Counted from the stretch's first letter, positions 1 through 10,131 are shown. The stretch: DNA of 64,000 nt from Methylocella tundrae (GCF_901905185.1 NZ_CABFMQ020000153.1:1-64000), one strand, 5' to 3'. The notes: generated by a model from the letters alone, not told the origin. A program made the numbers and translations.

Positions 1-270
1 AGCGCTGTCCGGACCCCGAGCCGTCATCGTCTCAAGCATCACCGCAAGATGCCGGCCAAGATCCGGCTCAAGCGCTGGGTCCTTAAGGAACAATCCCACT
101 ATGCCGCACATGGCTCAAATGTCTCCCGTCGACAATTTCTTCTAAAGAAACTATACGTCGCTATAGGAAACAGCAAGCGGAAAATGAGGCTCGGAAAGAT
201 AATTTTAGCGAAGCGCGCCAAAGCCAGGGCGAAGCCCGCGCCGTCAGTCGTTCGGATAGATGATGATTGA
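1..270 (+). CDS. possible 3' end of a gene entering from the left edge
   Basis: The frame is open from base 1 to a TGA at 268-270 and could be the C-terminal tail of a protein that begins outside the window. The translation is extremely rich in Lys and Arg (runs such as RLKRW, KRKMRLGK, AKRAKARAK) and resembles no domain I recognise. Such basic tails occur on nucleic-acid-binding proteins. The last 27 bases overlap the end of the convergent regulator. An internal ATG at 49 would give a 73-residue product. It may equally be a chance open frame. Confidence 0.25.
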   Translation, partial: SAVRTPSRHRLKHHRKMPAKIRLKRWVLKEQSHYAAHGSNVSRRQFLLKKLYVAIGNSKRKMRLGKIILAKRAKARAKPAPSVVRIDDD

Positions 271-897
271 AAGATAGGTCATCGGAAGTTCGGTCAGCTC
301 CTCCGGTCCATGCGGCGCGGCCGCATCGAAAAACAGCGTGTCGCCGGGTTCGAGCAGATAGCTGCGGTCGGCATGGCGATAGAGCACCTTGCCCGTCAGC
401 ATATAGATGAGCTCGACGCCGGCGTGCTGAAACGAGGTATAGGGCCGCGCCTCCTCTGACAATTGGATGAGAAAGGGCTCGACGACGATATCCTTGCCGA
501 GCGAATGCCCAAGCAGCTGGTAGTGGTGGCCGGCCTTCGTGCCGCGCCGCTCGATGTTGACGCCGCGCCCCGCTTTCACGAAGGAGCAGTCATGACGTTC
601 CTCATAGGGCGTAAAAAATGTCGACAGCGGCTGGTTGAGCGCGCGCGCCAACGATTGCAGCGTCGATAGGGAAGGCGAAATCTGGCCGTTCTCTATCTTC
701 GAGAGCATGCCAGTCGAAAGACCCGCGGCCGTCGCCAGCTCGCCGCCCGTAATGTCGAGGCGCTTCCGATGCTGCCGGATCTGTGCGCCGATCGCTTCTT
801 CGAGCGTTCGCTCGGCGGTGCGCGGTGCGCCCGACCCCGTTTCAAAGCCGTCCTCAATCGAGCCTGATTTGTCGGACTTGGTCACGCGAGGCTCCAT
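244..897 (-). CDS. XRE-family transcriptional regulator with C-terminal cupin domain
   Basis: This 217-residue protein has a lambda-repressor-type HTH at about residues 38-92 (recognition region around GLSTGMLSKIENG) and a small cupin barrel at about 145-215 (YMLTGKVLYR, then LEPGDTLFF). That is the standard layout of the XRE-cupin family (PuuR/SutR-like), in which the cupin senses a small metabolite and the HTH represses or activates nearby genes. The N-terminal 35 residues are polar and probably disordered. It is transcribed as a single gene, with tamB ending about 200 bp upstream on the same strand. The ligand cannot be read from the sequence. Confidence 0.85.
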   Translation of the reverse strand: MEPRVTKSDKSGSIEDGFETGSGAPRTAERTLEEAIGAQIRQHRKRLDITGGELATAAGLSTGMLSKIENGQISPSLSTLQSLARALNQPLSTFFTPYEERHDCSFVKAGRGVNIERRGTKAGHHYQLLGHSLGKDIVVEPFLIQLSEEARPYTSFQHAGVELIYMLTGKVLYRHADRSYLLEPGDTLFFDAAAPHGPEELTELPMTYLSIIIYPND

Positions 898-1105
898 ATC
901 GCAGATCCCATCAAGTTCGGGATGTCGTCATTTCCTCAACTATGGCCAGTCTCCCTTCAGCATAACAAGAGAAATAACGGCTGAAATTGATATTCCTTAA
1001 ACTGCGTTGCGGACGGTTTGCCCATGGCGCCCAGGGATTAAGCGGCGGCGCGTTTGCGCCACGTTTCAGCAGCCCGACCCGCGCCCGCGAGATCGGGAAA
1101 AGGCG

Positions 1106-4100
1106 TCACCACTCATGTTCGGCGCCGACGCCGACCGAGACATTGCCCGTCGCATCGATCACGCCTCTCGCCTTCAATTGCTTGTAGATCGTGATGTTCA
1201 TCCCGACTCCGGTCTCGGCAGCGGTCGCGCCTGTGTGAACGCCAAGGCTGACGCGATCGCCGAGAAATTTACTTAAAGGATTGTTCGATTGACTCGCCGT
1301 CCCAAGCCCCAGCGAACGGCGAAGGCCCTCAAGCGCGTCATTGCCGCCCGAATAGATCGCCGCGGCCTGCGCGAGCGCCAGGGCCTGCGTCGGCGAAAGC
1401 TGACCAGACGGCGCGCCAAACAGCAGCCGCGACAAAATCTCGTCCTGCGGCATGTCGGGGCTGGAGGTGAAAACGAATTGCGGGTCCGACGGATCTCCGG
1501 TGATGGCGACGCTGACCGAAGCGCCGCCCGCCTGCGTCGTCGCCAGAAAGTCGAGTTCGGGCGAAAGATCCCCGGCAAAGGTGAGATTGGCCCGCGTAAA
1601 ATCGAGGTCCGAGGTTAAGAGCCTGAGATCGCCGCTGATCAGATGAAAGGCGCCGACGGGATCTGGCTGGGCCAATGTGCCTGTCAGGCGTAAATTGCCG
1701 CCAAGCTGAGCGTTAAGCCCGCGTCCGTGCACGCGAATACGGCCCGGCACGTCGATCGTGAGATCGAGCGCTGCGTTGAACGCCGCGGCGCCCCTGCCTC
1801 GTTTGGCTTTGGCGGCGATGGCGAGCCGCGCCGCGGCGGTCGGCGTCGGATCAATGTGCCGCGTTCCCGGCAGAGGCTGCAACGAGCCCGGCAGCCGGTC
1901 GGGGATCGGAATGTCGAGCGATAAAATGTCGATCCGTCCGCCGACGCGCGGGTCCCGCACCAGCGGGCCTGAGAGATTGATGTCGAAGTTCAGCTCCGCC
2001 GTCGCCAGCGAGCTGCGCACAAGCTGGGCGTTCTGGCCCCTGACGTGAATGTCGCCCGGAAAGCCGCCGGCGGGATCCAGCCGGATCGAGCCTCCCGCCG
2101 TGATCGCGCCGCCGTTGCGCGTCACGGCGGAGGCGTTCTCGATCGTCACATGATCGCCCTGCGCGACGAGGCGGGCATGAATGGCGGTCAGCCGGACGCC
2201 GAGGATCGCGTCCTCGAACGCGCCATTGGACATCGTCGCCGACCCCGATGCGCTCGGCTGCTGCGCCGTTCCGGTAAGTCGGCCCTCGACCGCGATCGCC
2301 CCGGTGACGCGCCGCCCGGCCGTGGATAAGGACCGGTTGGCGACGCCGGCGTCAAGATTGCCCTTCAGCCCGAGATCGAGCGGGCCCGACGCCGCGAGCG
2401 GCGCGCTGCCGGAGACGCGGAGCGCCCCCGACTGGCCAACCTTGAGCGTCGCTTCGAGCGTCGTGCGTGTCCCCTCGAGCCGCCCGCTCGCGTCGACGTC
2501 GATCGGAGGCAATCCGGCGTTCCGCGTTTGTGGCGCGGCCAGCTGCGAAATTCTGAAGCGATAAGGGCCTGTCGGCGCGGCGGGCGCGCCGCCAATCGTC
2601 GCCTCCCCCTCAAGCGTTCCGGACAGGCCAAGTCCGGGGGAAAAAACATCGCCGGCCGACAGGGGGATGGCGCGGAAAAGCGCCTTGAGATCAAGTTTTG
2701 AGCCAGCGCGCCCGTCGATCGTGACCCGGCCGCCGTCGAGGCTGAGCGTCAGACTGCGGAAGTCCGCGCCGCCGTCCCTGATCACGATGGCGGCGGGTTG
2801 GGCGAGGGCGATCCTGTCCCCCCCGCGCGTGGCTTCGAATTTCGCGATCTCCAGCCGCACCGGATCGGCCGCGACGACTTTCGCGCGCATATCCAGATTG
2901 AAGCCCCGCGCCGCCGCGCTCAGCGCGATGTCGCTGGCGTCCGCGCCGCCTTTGGCGTTGAGCCTGACGCGGGATATCGCCTGTCCGCCAAAGCGCGCCT
3001 CGTCCGCTGCGAGCGAGCCTGACACGATGGGGTGGCGATAAACGTCCGTGAGGGCGAGGTCGGCTGCGAGCCTGTCGAGGCCGAGGCCAAAACCGCCGAT
3101 TTTTTCCGCATTGGCCTTGATGGCGGCGTCCTGACGCGTGTCGGCGTGGGCTAGGCTCACCTCGGCGTCGAGGGAGCCTGACAGCTTTTCCAGGGCGAGG
3201 GCGGAAAGGTCATCGAGATTTTTCGCATGAAGGCTGAATTGCCCGGCGGCGAAATGCGCCGGGTCGAGCGCGACGCCGCCCTGCGCCGTGACCGAGCCGA
3301 TCGCGATATCCGCCCCGTCGATAACGAGACCGCCCTCCTTCGGGCGCGCGATGTGGACCGCGCCGCGCGCCGGCTTGCGGTCGATTTCGCCATCGAGCCT
3401 GAGATGGGCGTCGGGCGCGTCCCTGAGATTGGTCGCCTCCGCGACGACGTCCAATCGCGGAACCGGGCGCCCGAGCAGGCTCGCGTCACGCAGGCTGATC
3501 GTCGCCGTCGCATCCGGCTGCGCGAGCGCGCCCGTCACATGCGCCGCGATCTCAGCCCGTCCCGTCGCGCGCTTGTCGGCCTTCGACAGCTCCGGAATCC
3601 TCAGCAGCGCCGTGAGGTCCGCCGATTTGGGCGTCACGGCGCCATCGACGCGGGCGCTGGCGTTCGGCCCCGTCAAGCGCAGATCGCTGAAGCCGAAGCC
3701 GCCGTCGGCGTCGAGTCTGACGCCCCCGGCGAGCGTGAGGGCGCCGCCGTAGAGGCCGTCGACCGGCGTGATCCCGGTCGCGAAACGATCGGCGGCAGCG
3801 TCGATTTGCGCCGTAAAGCGGTTCGAGCGCGGCGTGCCTTCGAGATCGGCTTTGAGCGTCGCCTCGCCCTTCAGCGCAAGACCCGCGACCGCCCCGAAGC
3901 GCGCAAGGTCGGGCGCCGAAACCTCGAGACGGCCCCTTAATTCAGCCCGGCCCGCGCGGCCCTTGAAGCCGGCCGAGAGCGTCTCGGACTTCAGTTCAAA
4001 AGTCTGAAAATCAATGACGCCCCTGGTCGTGCTGACGCCGCGCGCGGTAAAGCGCGCCTCGCGGCCGACCGCCTGCGCCAGCGCCGGATTTTCCAGCTCC

Positions 4101-5386
4101 AGCCCTTTTACCCGCGCATCCGCGGAGAGGTTCAGCAGCGTCGAGGTATTGGCGATCGAGCCGTTCGGCGTCATCGTCAGATTGGCCTCGAGCCGGCCAA
4201 GCGAAACGCTCGGGAGGCGGGCGTCCTCGACATCGAGCGTCGAGGCGATCTCAGGCGCATCGAGCGGCCCGGCAATATGCGCGTCGAAAGCGAAGCGCTT
4301 GATCCTGACGTCCTTCGCCAGGGCGCCGCCCTCTGTATTCGGCGTGTTTTGCGCCGAAACCCTGATATCGGCGATCTGCGCGGCGGACAGGGCGCCCGCT
4401 ATGTCGAGCCGCGCCGCCGCCGCGGCGAGGTTGATCCCCTGGATTGAGACGGCGCCGTCATCTGCGAACAAAACCGCGCCGGTGAGCCTGGTCGTTCCGG
4501 CAAAGACCGGGGCGGCGACATCTGGCAGCATCCCGGACGCCTCGGCCGCGAGATTGAAGCCGAGCCTGCGCCCGGCGCCCTCGCGATTGACCGTTGCGTC
4601 ACCATTGGCGCCGATCCCTTCGCCGGCGTCGAAAACGAGCTTGGCGTTGAAGGCGTCGAGCACGCCAGAGCCATTGATCTTGAGCTTGACCGGGGGCCTG
4701 CCCGGAATATTGCCGAGTTCGGAAATGATGCCGCCCGCCGGCTCGTCAAGATTGACCATCAGATCAAGGCGCTGCGTCTGCGGCACGAGGTTGAGGCGCA
4801 CATTCAGCGTCGCCGGCCGGTCCAGCCTTTGCGCGTCGAGAAACAGCTGCAGCCCTTCAGAGGGCGGTCCGAGCTTCGCGTTCCCGCCCGTCGAAAAGCT
4901 CGAGGCGACGCCAAGCACGGGCTGGCCAAAATCGGCGCGCGCCAGCGTGAATTGCTTGATATCCACACGCAAAGGCAGTTCCGGCAGGAGCGGCTGATCC
5001 TCGCCCGACACGGGCGCCTCCGCCGGGACCGGCCTTCGCGGCATATCCATCTGATCAATGTCGAGCTGGTCGATTTCGAGCCGGCGCTGCAGCAACGCGA
5101 GCCGGCGCCAGACGATGCGGACGCGATTGACGCTGAGCCAGACGCCATCCCGATCGGCGATCTTGAGATCGCGCACCGTGGCGTCGGCGGAGAGCGCCCC
5201 ATCGATGGCGCCGATCGAAACGCGGCTCGCCGGAGTCGAAAGCGCGCGCGAGATGAGATCGGCCAGAATCCCTTTTTCCTCCTCGGCCGCGTAGCTTCCG
5301 GCGGCGAGGACGCTAAGCCCCAAGAGCACGAGGAGCGCCACGGCGAGCGCCGATGTCCGGTGAAGGGAAAAGCGCGGGCTCGCCAT
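1106..5386 (-). CDS. tamB: translocation and assembly module subunit TamB (DUF490)
   Basis: TamB is a very long inner-membrane-anchored periplasmic protein that works with the outer-membrane partner TamA in inserting outer-membrane proteins and is implicated in phospholipid transport. The 1426-residue product has one N-terminal hydrophobic helix (about residues 9-32), a long repetitive beta-rich body typical of this bridge family, and the conserved C-terminal TamB domain (about 1080-1426), ending in aromatic EHEW. The length is normal for alphaproteobacterial TamB. The start codon overlaps the tamA stop by one base (TGATG), so translation is probably coupled to tamA. Confidence 0.93.
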   Translation of the reverse strand: MASPRFSLHRTSALAVALLVLLGLSVLAAGSYAAEEEKGILADLISRALSTPASRVSIGAIDGALSADATVRDLKIADRDGVWLSVNRVRIVWRRLALLQRRLEIDQLDIDQMDMPRRPVPAEAPVSGEDQPLLPELPLRVDIKQFTLARADFGQPVLGVASSFSTGGNAKLGPPSEGLQLFLDAQRLDRPATLNVRLNLVPQTQRLDLMVNLDEPAGGIISELGNIPGRPPVKLKINGSGVLDAFNAKLVFDAGEGIGANGDATVNREGAGRRLGFNLAAEASGMLPDVAAPVFAGTTRLTGAVLFADDGAVSIQGINLAAAAARLDIAGALSAAQIADIRVSAQNTPNTEGGALAKDVRIKRFAFDAHIAGPLDAPEIASTLDVEDARLPSVSLGRLEANLTMTPNGSIANTSTLLNLSADARVKGLELENPALAQAVGREARFTARGVSTTRGVIDFQTFELKSETLSAGFKGRAGRAELRGRLEVSAPDLARFGAVAGLALKGEATLKADLEGTPRSNRFTAQIDAAADRFATGITPVDGLYGGALTLAGGVRLDADGGFGFSDLRLTGPNASARVDGAVTPKSADLTALLRIPELSKADKRATGRAEIAAHVTGALAQPDATATISLRDASLLGRPVPRLDVVAEATNLRDAPDAHLRLDGEIDRKPARGAVHIARPKEGGLVIDGADIAIGSVTAQGGVALDPAHFAAGQFSLHAKNLDDLSALALEKLSGSLDAEVSLAHADTRQDAAIKANAEKIGGFGLGLDRLAADLALTDVYRHPIVSGSLAADEARFGGQAISRVRLNAKGGADASDIALSAAARGFNLDMRAKVVAADPVRLEIAKFEATRGGDRIALAQPAAIVIRDGGADFRSLTLSLDGGRVTIDGRAGSKLDLKALFRAIPLSAGDVFSPGLGLSGTLEGEATIGGAPAAPTGPYRFRISQLAAPQTRNAGLPPIDVDASGRLEGTRTTLEATLKVGQSGALRVSGSAPLAASGPLDLGLKGNLDAGVANRSLSTAGRRVTGAIAVEGRLTGTAQQPSASGSATMSNGAFEDAILGVRLTAIHARLVAQGDHVTIENASAVTRNGGAITAGGSIRLDPAGGFPGDIHVRGQNAQLVRSSLATAELNFDINLSGPLVRDPRVGGRIDILSLDIPIPDRLPGSLQPLPGTRHIDPTPTAAARLAIAAKAKRGRGAAAFNAALDLTIDVPGRIRVHGRGLNAQLGGNLRLTGTLAQPDPVGAFHLISGDLRLLTSDLDFTRANLTFAGDLSPELDFLATTQAGGASVSVAITGDPSDPQFVFTSSPDMPQDEILSRLLFGAPSGQLSPTQALALAQAAAIYSGGNDALEGLRRSLGLGTASQSNNPLSKFLGDRVSLGVHTGATAAETGVGMNITIYKQLKARGVIDATGNVSVGVGAEHEW

Positions 5387-7410
5387 CAGAACGGTTGTCC
5401 AATGCTGACATAAAAGACGACCGGATAGTCGCCGGGCCTCGGATCGAGCGGGCGGGCGACGTCAACCCGGATCGGCCCGATCGGCGTATAGTAGAGCAGG
5501 CCAAGGCCAGCGGAAAAGCGCGTGTCGCCGGGCCCCGAGAAGGGAAGGGAGTCGCGAAAGGCGCCGCCGACGTCGAAAAAGGGCGCGACGCCGATCGTCT
5601 CCGTCACCTTGATGCGCGCCTCCAGCGTCGCATTGAAGGCGCTGAGGCCGCCGATCGTATAGCCGAAGGGGTTTGCGGGGCCGATCGTCTGGTAGCGATA
5701 GCCGCGAACGGTCAGAAGGCCGCCCTCATAGAAGCGGTAATTCGCCGGGATCGCGGCGAGCCCGCCCGTCTCGCCGAAGATCGAGCCAAAGCCGGCCCGG
5801 CCGGCGAGAATGTAATGGGCGTCCTCGTCGATCGCGTAATAGGCCGAGGCGGCGACGCTCGCCTTGGTGAAACCAGCCGTGCCGAAAACCGAAGGGTAGG
5901 GGGTCGCGAGAGCCGTTACGCGAAAACCGCGGCTCGGGTCGAGCAGTTTGTCGGTTCCGTCATAGCGCAGCGCCAAAGGAACGCCGAGCAGCGTATAATC
6001 GACCCGCCCTAAGGCGTCCGTCGCCTCGCCCTTCTCGAATTTGAGCCCGGCCTGAACGGAGAGCGTCTCGTTGATGCGGTAGCGCAGCGCCGCCGTCCCG
6101 CCCGCGAACTGATCAGCGTAGCCGCCGAAGCTGCCGCCGCCCGAGCGGTTTTCCTCGCCGATGCCGTCAAGCAGGAAATCAACGCGCGAGCCATAGAGGG
6201 CCGGCTTCACGAAGCTCGCCGTGACGCGGCCGCCGATGCCCGCATTGCTGAAATTCTGCGGGCCGCCAAAGGTATTGAAGGTCGGCGTGAAAATGCCATA
6301 GATCGGCGGCGCGTAGAATATATCGCCTTCCAGCCTCAGGCTTTCGGCGCCGCCGAAGAGGTTGCGGTTTTCGTAATAGACGCTGCCGGTCGGACCATCG
6401 ACCGTCGAATAGCCGGCGGTCGCGCCGATGAGATTCCTCGCGCGGTCGCCGACGTCGATGAAGATCGGCAGATTGCCGTTGGCGTCGAGGCTGTCGCCCT
6501 CACGAATGCGCACCGCGCCGACGGCCGGAAGCGAGGTGATCGATTTGCGGGTGTCCGCCAGCGCCTTCGGCGTATAGGGCTGGCCCGGCTGGAGATAGAT
6601 GAACGAGCGGACGATTGAAGGATCGAAGCCGTTCGGCCCATTGACCGAAACCTCGCCGAAGCCGGCTGTCGGGCCGGGATCGACCGCATAGGTCACATCC
6701 ATCGTCAAAGTCGCGTGATTGACGATCGGATGCGGCAGCGGCGCCTTGACCAGCGGATGCGACTGCGCCCGAAAATAGTCGATGAGCCGCGCATTGGCGT
6801 CGCGCAGATCCGAGGCTTTGGCGGGATCGCCCTGGTTCAGCCTCAGAACGTAAGGCGGCAGAACCTCGGGCGGAAAGGGCGCCTGCGTCGTAGAATTGAC
6901 CACGGCGATGTCGCGCAGGTGAAAAAGCGGCCCTGTCTCGACCGTGATCGTCACGGGGACCACGGCGCGGTTCAGATAGACGTTCGCCGCACGGGCGAAG
7001 GCCTCCCCGTCGCTCTTGCCAAGCTCGAGCCGGGTCGCGCCCACGGTGGCGAAAATCCGCGCATTATAATAGCCCGCGCCCCAAAGAGCGTCGACGAGCA
7101 GCGGGAAATCGGCCTTCAGCCGCTGCGCCAGAGCTTCGCCATCTGGCGGCGGGTCCTGCCTCAGCTTGTAAACATTCGAACTATCGAGCAGGGCGTCCCT
7201 GACGCTGTCGTCGCCCTGAATGACGAAATCGACTTTGTAGGGCAGGGTCGTCGGCGAGGGGTTCGGCGGCTCGTCCGAGCCAAAAAGTCCGAAGAAGTCA
7301 AAGGCGACGGCGGCGTCGGCCTCAATGAACGCGCCGACGCCGACGACGCCCATCAAGATCAGGCCGAAAATGGAACGCCTTTCGGTCCGCCGCCTTACGC
7401 AACCCATCAA
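5386..7410 (-). CDS. tamA: TamA, Omp85-family outer-membrane protein
   Basis: The 674-residue protein has an N-terminal hydrophobic export segment, POTRA-like repeats to about residue 330 (including the segment PYVLRLNQGDPAKAS) and a C-terminal Omp85/BamA-type beta-barrel. The barrel carries the lid-loop signature VRGY and ends in Phe, as expected for an outer-membrane protein (VSIGQPF). TamA forms the outer-membrane part of the TAM complex with TamB, whose gene follows with a one-base overlap. The roughly 240 bp upstream, before the cyclic-nucleotide-binding gene, probably holds the promoter of the pair. Confidence 0.92.
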   Translation of the reverse strand: MMGCVRRRTERRSIFGLILMGVVGVGAFIEADAAVAFDFFGLFGSDEPPNPSPTTLPYKVDFVIQGDDSVRDALLDSSNVYKLRQDPPPDGEALAQRLKADFPLLVDALWGAGYYNARIFATVGATRLELGKSDGEAFARAANVYLNRAVVPVTITVETGPLFHLRDIAVVNSTTQAPFPPEVLPPYVLRLNQGDPAKASDLRDANARLIDYFRAQSHPLVKAPLPHPIVNHATLTMDVTYAVDPGPTAGFGEVSVNGPNGFDPSIVRSFIYLQPGQPYTPKALADTRKSITSLPAVGAVRIREGDSLDANGNLPIFIDVGDRARNLIGATAGYSTVDGPTGSVYYENRNLFGGAESLRLEGDIFYAPPIYGIFTPTFNTFGGPQNFSNAGIGGRVTASFVKPALYGSRVDFLLDGIGEENRSGGGSFGGYADQFAGGTAALRYRINETLSVQAGLKFEKGEATDALGRVDYTLLGVPLALRYDGTDKLLDPSRGFRVTALATPYPSVFGTAGFTKASVAASAYYAIDEDAHYILAGRAGFGSIFGETGGLAAIPANYRFYEGGLLTVRGYRYQTIGPANPFGYTIGGLSAFNATLEARIKVTETIGVAPFFDVGGAFRDSLPFSGPGDTRFSAGLGLLYYTPIGPIRVDVARPLDPRPGDYPVVFYVSIGQPF

Positions 7411-7654
7411 ACCCCCGCCGCCACAAACAGGCTTGCCGCCCGCGGACCCCGCTCCTAAATCACAAATGCGAAGCGCAAGTTAGCGCGCTCTCGAGCACAA
7501 GGCTACCCATGCGGTTTTGCTTGCGAAACCGTCCGGTAAAGACAGCCCATAGCGCCTGGCCGCCACTTGCAGGCAATTATGAGATCAAAGCGTCGGGATT
7601 GAGTTAATGCGGGAATTCGCTTGGACGCTTCTCAAACCACGCGATCCGCGCCAT

Positions 7655-8131
7655 TCACTCACGTGAAGCATCTGTCAACTCGGCAATGCGATTGTCAGCG
7701 CGGCGGAGCCGCCGACAGAGCTCACGGTTGATATTCAGCATCACCATCAGGTAAGCGTGTATGTCGGCCTTGTAATACGCGTAGAGGCTCCGGGCCGTGA
7801 GCTCGTACAGCACGGTTGGACTTTCAGCGACGACAGTGGCTGATCGGTTCTCCATTTCGATGAGCGTCATTTCGCCGAAAAAATCCCCCGGCCCGAAACT
7901 CCCCATGCGGATCACGCGCCCAGACTTCCCGAGCTTGGTCACCGTGAGTTCGCCGGCGTGAACAATATACATTGAGCGCCCCGGCTCTCCTTCCGACACG
8001 ACAGTGGCGCCGACGTCGAACTGGCGCTCGACCAGCATTGAGATCAGGAGATCGAGACTTGCGTCCGAGAGGCCGCCGAAGAAAGGCGTGGAGACCAAAA
8101 ATGCTTTCAGATCGGGCGAGCTGACAGCCAT
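7655..8131 (-). CDS. cyclic nucleotide-binding domain protein
   Basis: This 158-residue protein is little more than one cNMP-binding (Crp/PKA-type) domain: strands around EGEPGRSMYIVHAGEL and the phosphate-binding-cassette region GDFFGEMTLIEMENRSATVVA. There the usual Arg-Ser/Thr-Ala triad is present as RSATV. A short helical C-terminus (NINRELCRRLRRADNRI) follows, with no DNA-binding HTH, so it is not a CRP-like transcription factor. Stand-alone domains like this act as regulatory subunits or small sensors. Its partner is not apparent. It lies 244 bp upstream of tamA on the same strand. Confidence 0.85.
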   Translation of the reverse strand: MAVSSPDLKAFLVSTPFFGGLSDASLDLLISMLVERQFDVGATVVSEGEPGRSMYIVHAGELTVTKLGKSGRVIRMGSFGPGDFFGEMTLIEMENRSATVVAESPTVLYELTARSLYAYYKADIHAYLMVMLNINRELCRRLRRADNRIAELTDASRE

Positions 8132-8486
8132 AAGACCAATATACCTCCGCTCCCGAGCCTTGAAGGCATCCTATCACCTTCGGCTGGCGGCGCGACACGC
8201 TATCCATGCGACGCTTGCCTGTCCCGAAGTCTGCCACTCTGCGCGTGCGGCCTCGTTCGCCTCAGTGACGGCGTCCGCCGTTCGTTCGGGCGGCGGTCAA
8301 CCCTTTGCGGTCTTTCAAGCGGATCTCGTGAACGGAAGGAATGCGCCCAAATTAGTCGTTCCAGCCCGCTGTCCGACGACCAGAAGGGGACATCGCCGGA
8401 GACAAGCTCGAGAAATGTCGGGCGAGGCAGGATATCACCTTGGCTTGGAGCAAAACCTCTGGCAGAAAGTGAATTGGGGGATAACG
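8132..8486. other. intergenic region at the left border of the accessory cassette
   Basis: This 355-base spacer lies between the divergent cyclic-nucleotide-binding gene and the sce7726 gene. It is open in several frames, but none of the translations looks like a protein. It must contain the promoters of both flanking genes; I see no strong -35/-10 pair. It may be the left junction of the acquired block at 8.5-11.9 kb. Confidence 0.4.
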
Positions 8487-9092
8487 ATGCCGGCCATGAC
8501 AAAGGTGGGAACGACAGACGCGGACATTCGCTTTGCACTACACGCCAAACGATTACGACGCGCCAAATCTCATCCCGATACGCTCGTGATCGACGAACTT
8601 GGACTCGCGCACGCCCGGAGCCGCATTGACGTAGCCGTCATCAACGGCTGCATCCATGGCTATGAAATCAAGAGCGCCAAGGACAACCTCGACCGGTTCG
8701 CGACCCAGATCGATATCTACCGCCAGACGCTACAAAAGCTCACACTCGTCGCCGCGCCGAAGCATGTCGCAGCCATCATGAGTCACGCTCCCGAATGGTG
8801 CGGCGTGATCGCGGCTGAGCAGGGGCCAAGAGGCGGAATCAACTTCCAAGTGTTGCGAAACGCCGCCGCCAATCCCGAAATCGATCCGGTCATGATGGCG
8901 CACCTGCTCTGGCGCGATGAAGTCATCCAACTCCTGGGCCAAGCCGGATATGCGGCGAAGGACCTCCGGCGGCCGAGGAAGCAGCTTTACGAGATGCTTT
9001 GTGAGGCCATGACTCTCCGCGAGATCACCGCCTCCATCCGCGCCTTCATGGTGCGGCGCCACGCGTGGCGAGATCGCCCAGCACATGCGTGA
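8487..9092 (+). CDS. sce7726-family protein with PD-(D/E)XK nuclease-like motif
   Basis: The ATG at 8487 is preceded by a GGGGG ribosome-binding stretch, which is why I prefer it to upstream in-frame starts; the product is 201 residues. It matches the sce7726 family in sequence character. Residues 35-66 contain E37, D48 in RID, E60-I-K62 and D66, the spacing expected of a PD-(D/E)XK nuclease core (D followed after a strand by ExK). That points to DNA or RNA cleavage, but activity is inference. The gene is convergent with, and overlaps by 47 bases, the sce7725/beta-family gene. The two families are named after neighbouring Sorangium loci, so the pairing is recurrent. Confidence 0.82.
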   Translation: MPAMTKVGTTDADIRFALHAKRLRRAKSHPDTLVIDELGLAHARSRIDVAVINGCIHGYEIKSAKDNLDRFATQIDIYRQTLQKLTLVAAPKHVAAIMSHAPEWCGVIAAEQGPRGGINFQVLRNAAANPEIDPVMMAHLLWRDEVIQLLGQAGYAAKDLRRPRKQLYEMLCEAMTLREITASIRAFMVRRHAWRDRPAHA

Positions 9093-10131
9093 TGTGGTGA
9101 TTGATCGCCACCTCCTTCCATCGCGTCTGATTGCTCGGTCCTTCCTTGTGGACCGCGCACTTTGCGATGTAATCGTCGCCACTTGAATAGCCAGCACCGT
9201 TGAACTTTCCCGACGCTACGATTGACGCGCAGTGGCCATGCATCTGCGCGCGATTGTCGTTGAATGCACCACCTTTTCGCACTTCCCAAGCTGCCGGCGT
9301 CGTGTAGACGAGCTTGCCCGCTGCCTTGATCATGCGCATGTCCAGGGCCTTAAATTCCGGATGGACAATCGTGTAATCTCCGAAATTCGGCTGCCGCATG
9401 CCGGCCGGAATCTTGCTGAGTAACACTTGGTAGAAGAGCCAGTCGTGGCGTGGAAGCTGGTCTGCGCCCTTGGCGACATCCTTGAACGTCTCGGGAATCG
9501 CCGTGCCGATGACGACCAAATTCCGGAAGGCATGCAGGTCGCCCAGTCTGCGCATAGCCGCAATCAGCGCGCCTGCGAAAGCATCATAGGGCTCGAAATT
9601 CGGTGCACCGAGATCGATGACCAGATCGACCTCGTCGAGCGACAGACGGAGCGAGGCGGCCCCAGCCTCGATGCGCATGCGCGCATCTGGCTTCATCAGA
9701 TCCTCCAGCCGAACCGCGATTGCGGCTCCAAGACCATTGGTCGCAACGATCGCCCCCACGGACGCGACCATGGGTGGAGAGGCATCGAGCGGAACCGCCG
9801 GTATCGCATTCGCCTGGAATGCACGCAGCGCTTCGAACACGTATGTGAAGATGTCGCGGCCGTCCCCCATGGGCTCGCCGGAAATACTTGGATGCACGCC
9901 GACCCACGCCGGCCGCTGCCCCCACTTGGCATTGAAGCGGGCGGCAAACGGATGGACGTGCTCCTGTACCGTCTTCTTCGGCTGCCACAACTCGAAATCG
10001 AATTCGACTTCAGGAATGGTGATATAGGGGACGGTACGGTCCTTGGCGGCGGCGGCAAGGCGGGCAAGCGCCTGGTATTCGCCCTGACGCCACCGCAGCG
10101 CCGGAACATACATATCCTTAGTCAAGATCAT
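9046..10131 (-). CDS. beta family protein (sce7725-like, Pfam Beta_protein type)
   Basis: This 361-residue protein begins MILTKDMYVPALRWRQGEY, the typical opening of the 'beta family'/sce7725 proteins. Members have a TIM-barrel-like alternation of strands and helices and no proven biochemical role. It is the last gene of the three-gene minus-strand operon: its ATG lies inside the end of the HTH-metallopeptidase gene (14-base overlap), indicating translational coupling. Its 3' end overlaps the convergent sce7726 gene. Members are frequently found beside ImmA/IrrE-type genes and in variable genomic regions, which suggests a defence or toxin-linked role. That is inference. Confidence 0.8.
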   Translation of the reverse strand: MILTKDMYVPALRWRQGEYQALARLAAAAKDRTVPYITIPEVEFDFELWQPKKTVQEHVHPFAARFNAKWGQRPAWVGVHPSISGEPMGDGRDIFTYVFEALRAFQANAIPAVPLDASPPMVASVGAIVATNGLGAAIAVRLEDLMKPDARMRIEAGAASLRLSLDEVDLVIDLGAPNFEPYDAFAGALIAAMRRLGDLHAFRNLVVIGTAIPETFKDVAKGADQLPRHDWLFYQVLLSKIPAGMRQPNFGDYTIVHPEFKALDMRMIKAAGKLVYTTPAAWEVRKGGAFNDNRAQMHGHCASIVASGKFNGAGYSSGDDYIAKCAVHKEGPSNQTRWKEVAINHHITHVLGDLATRGAAP

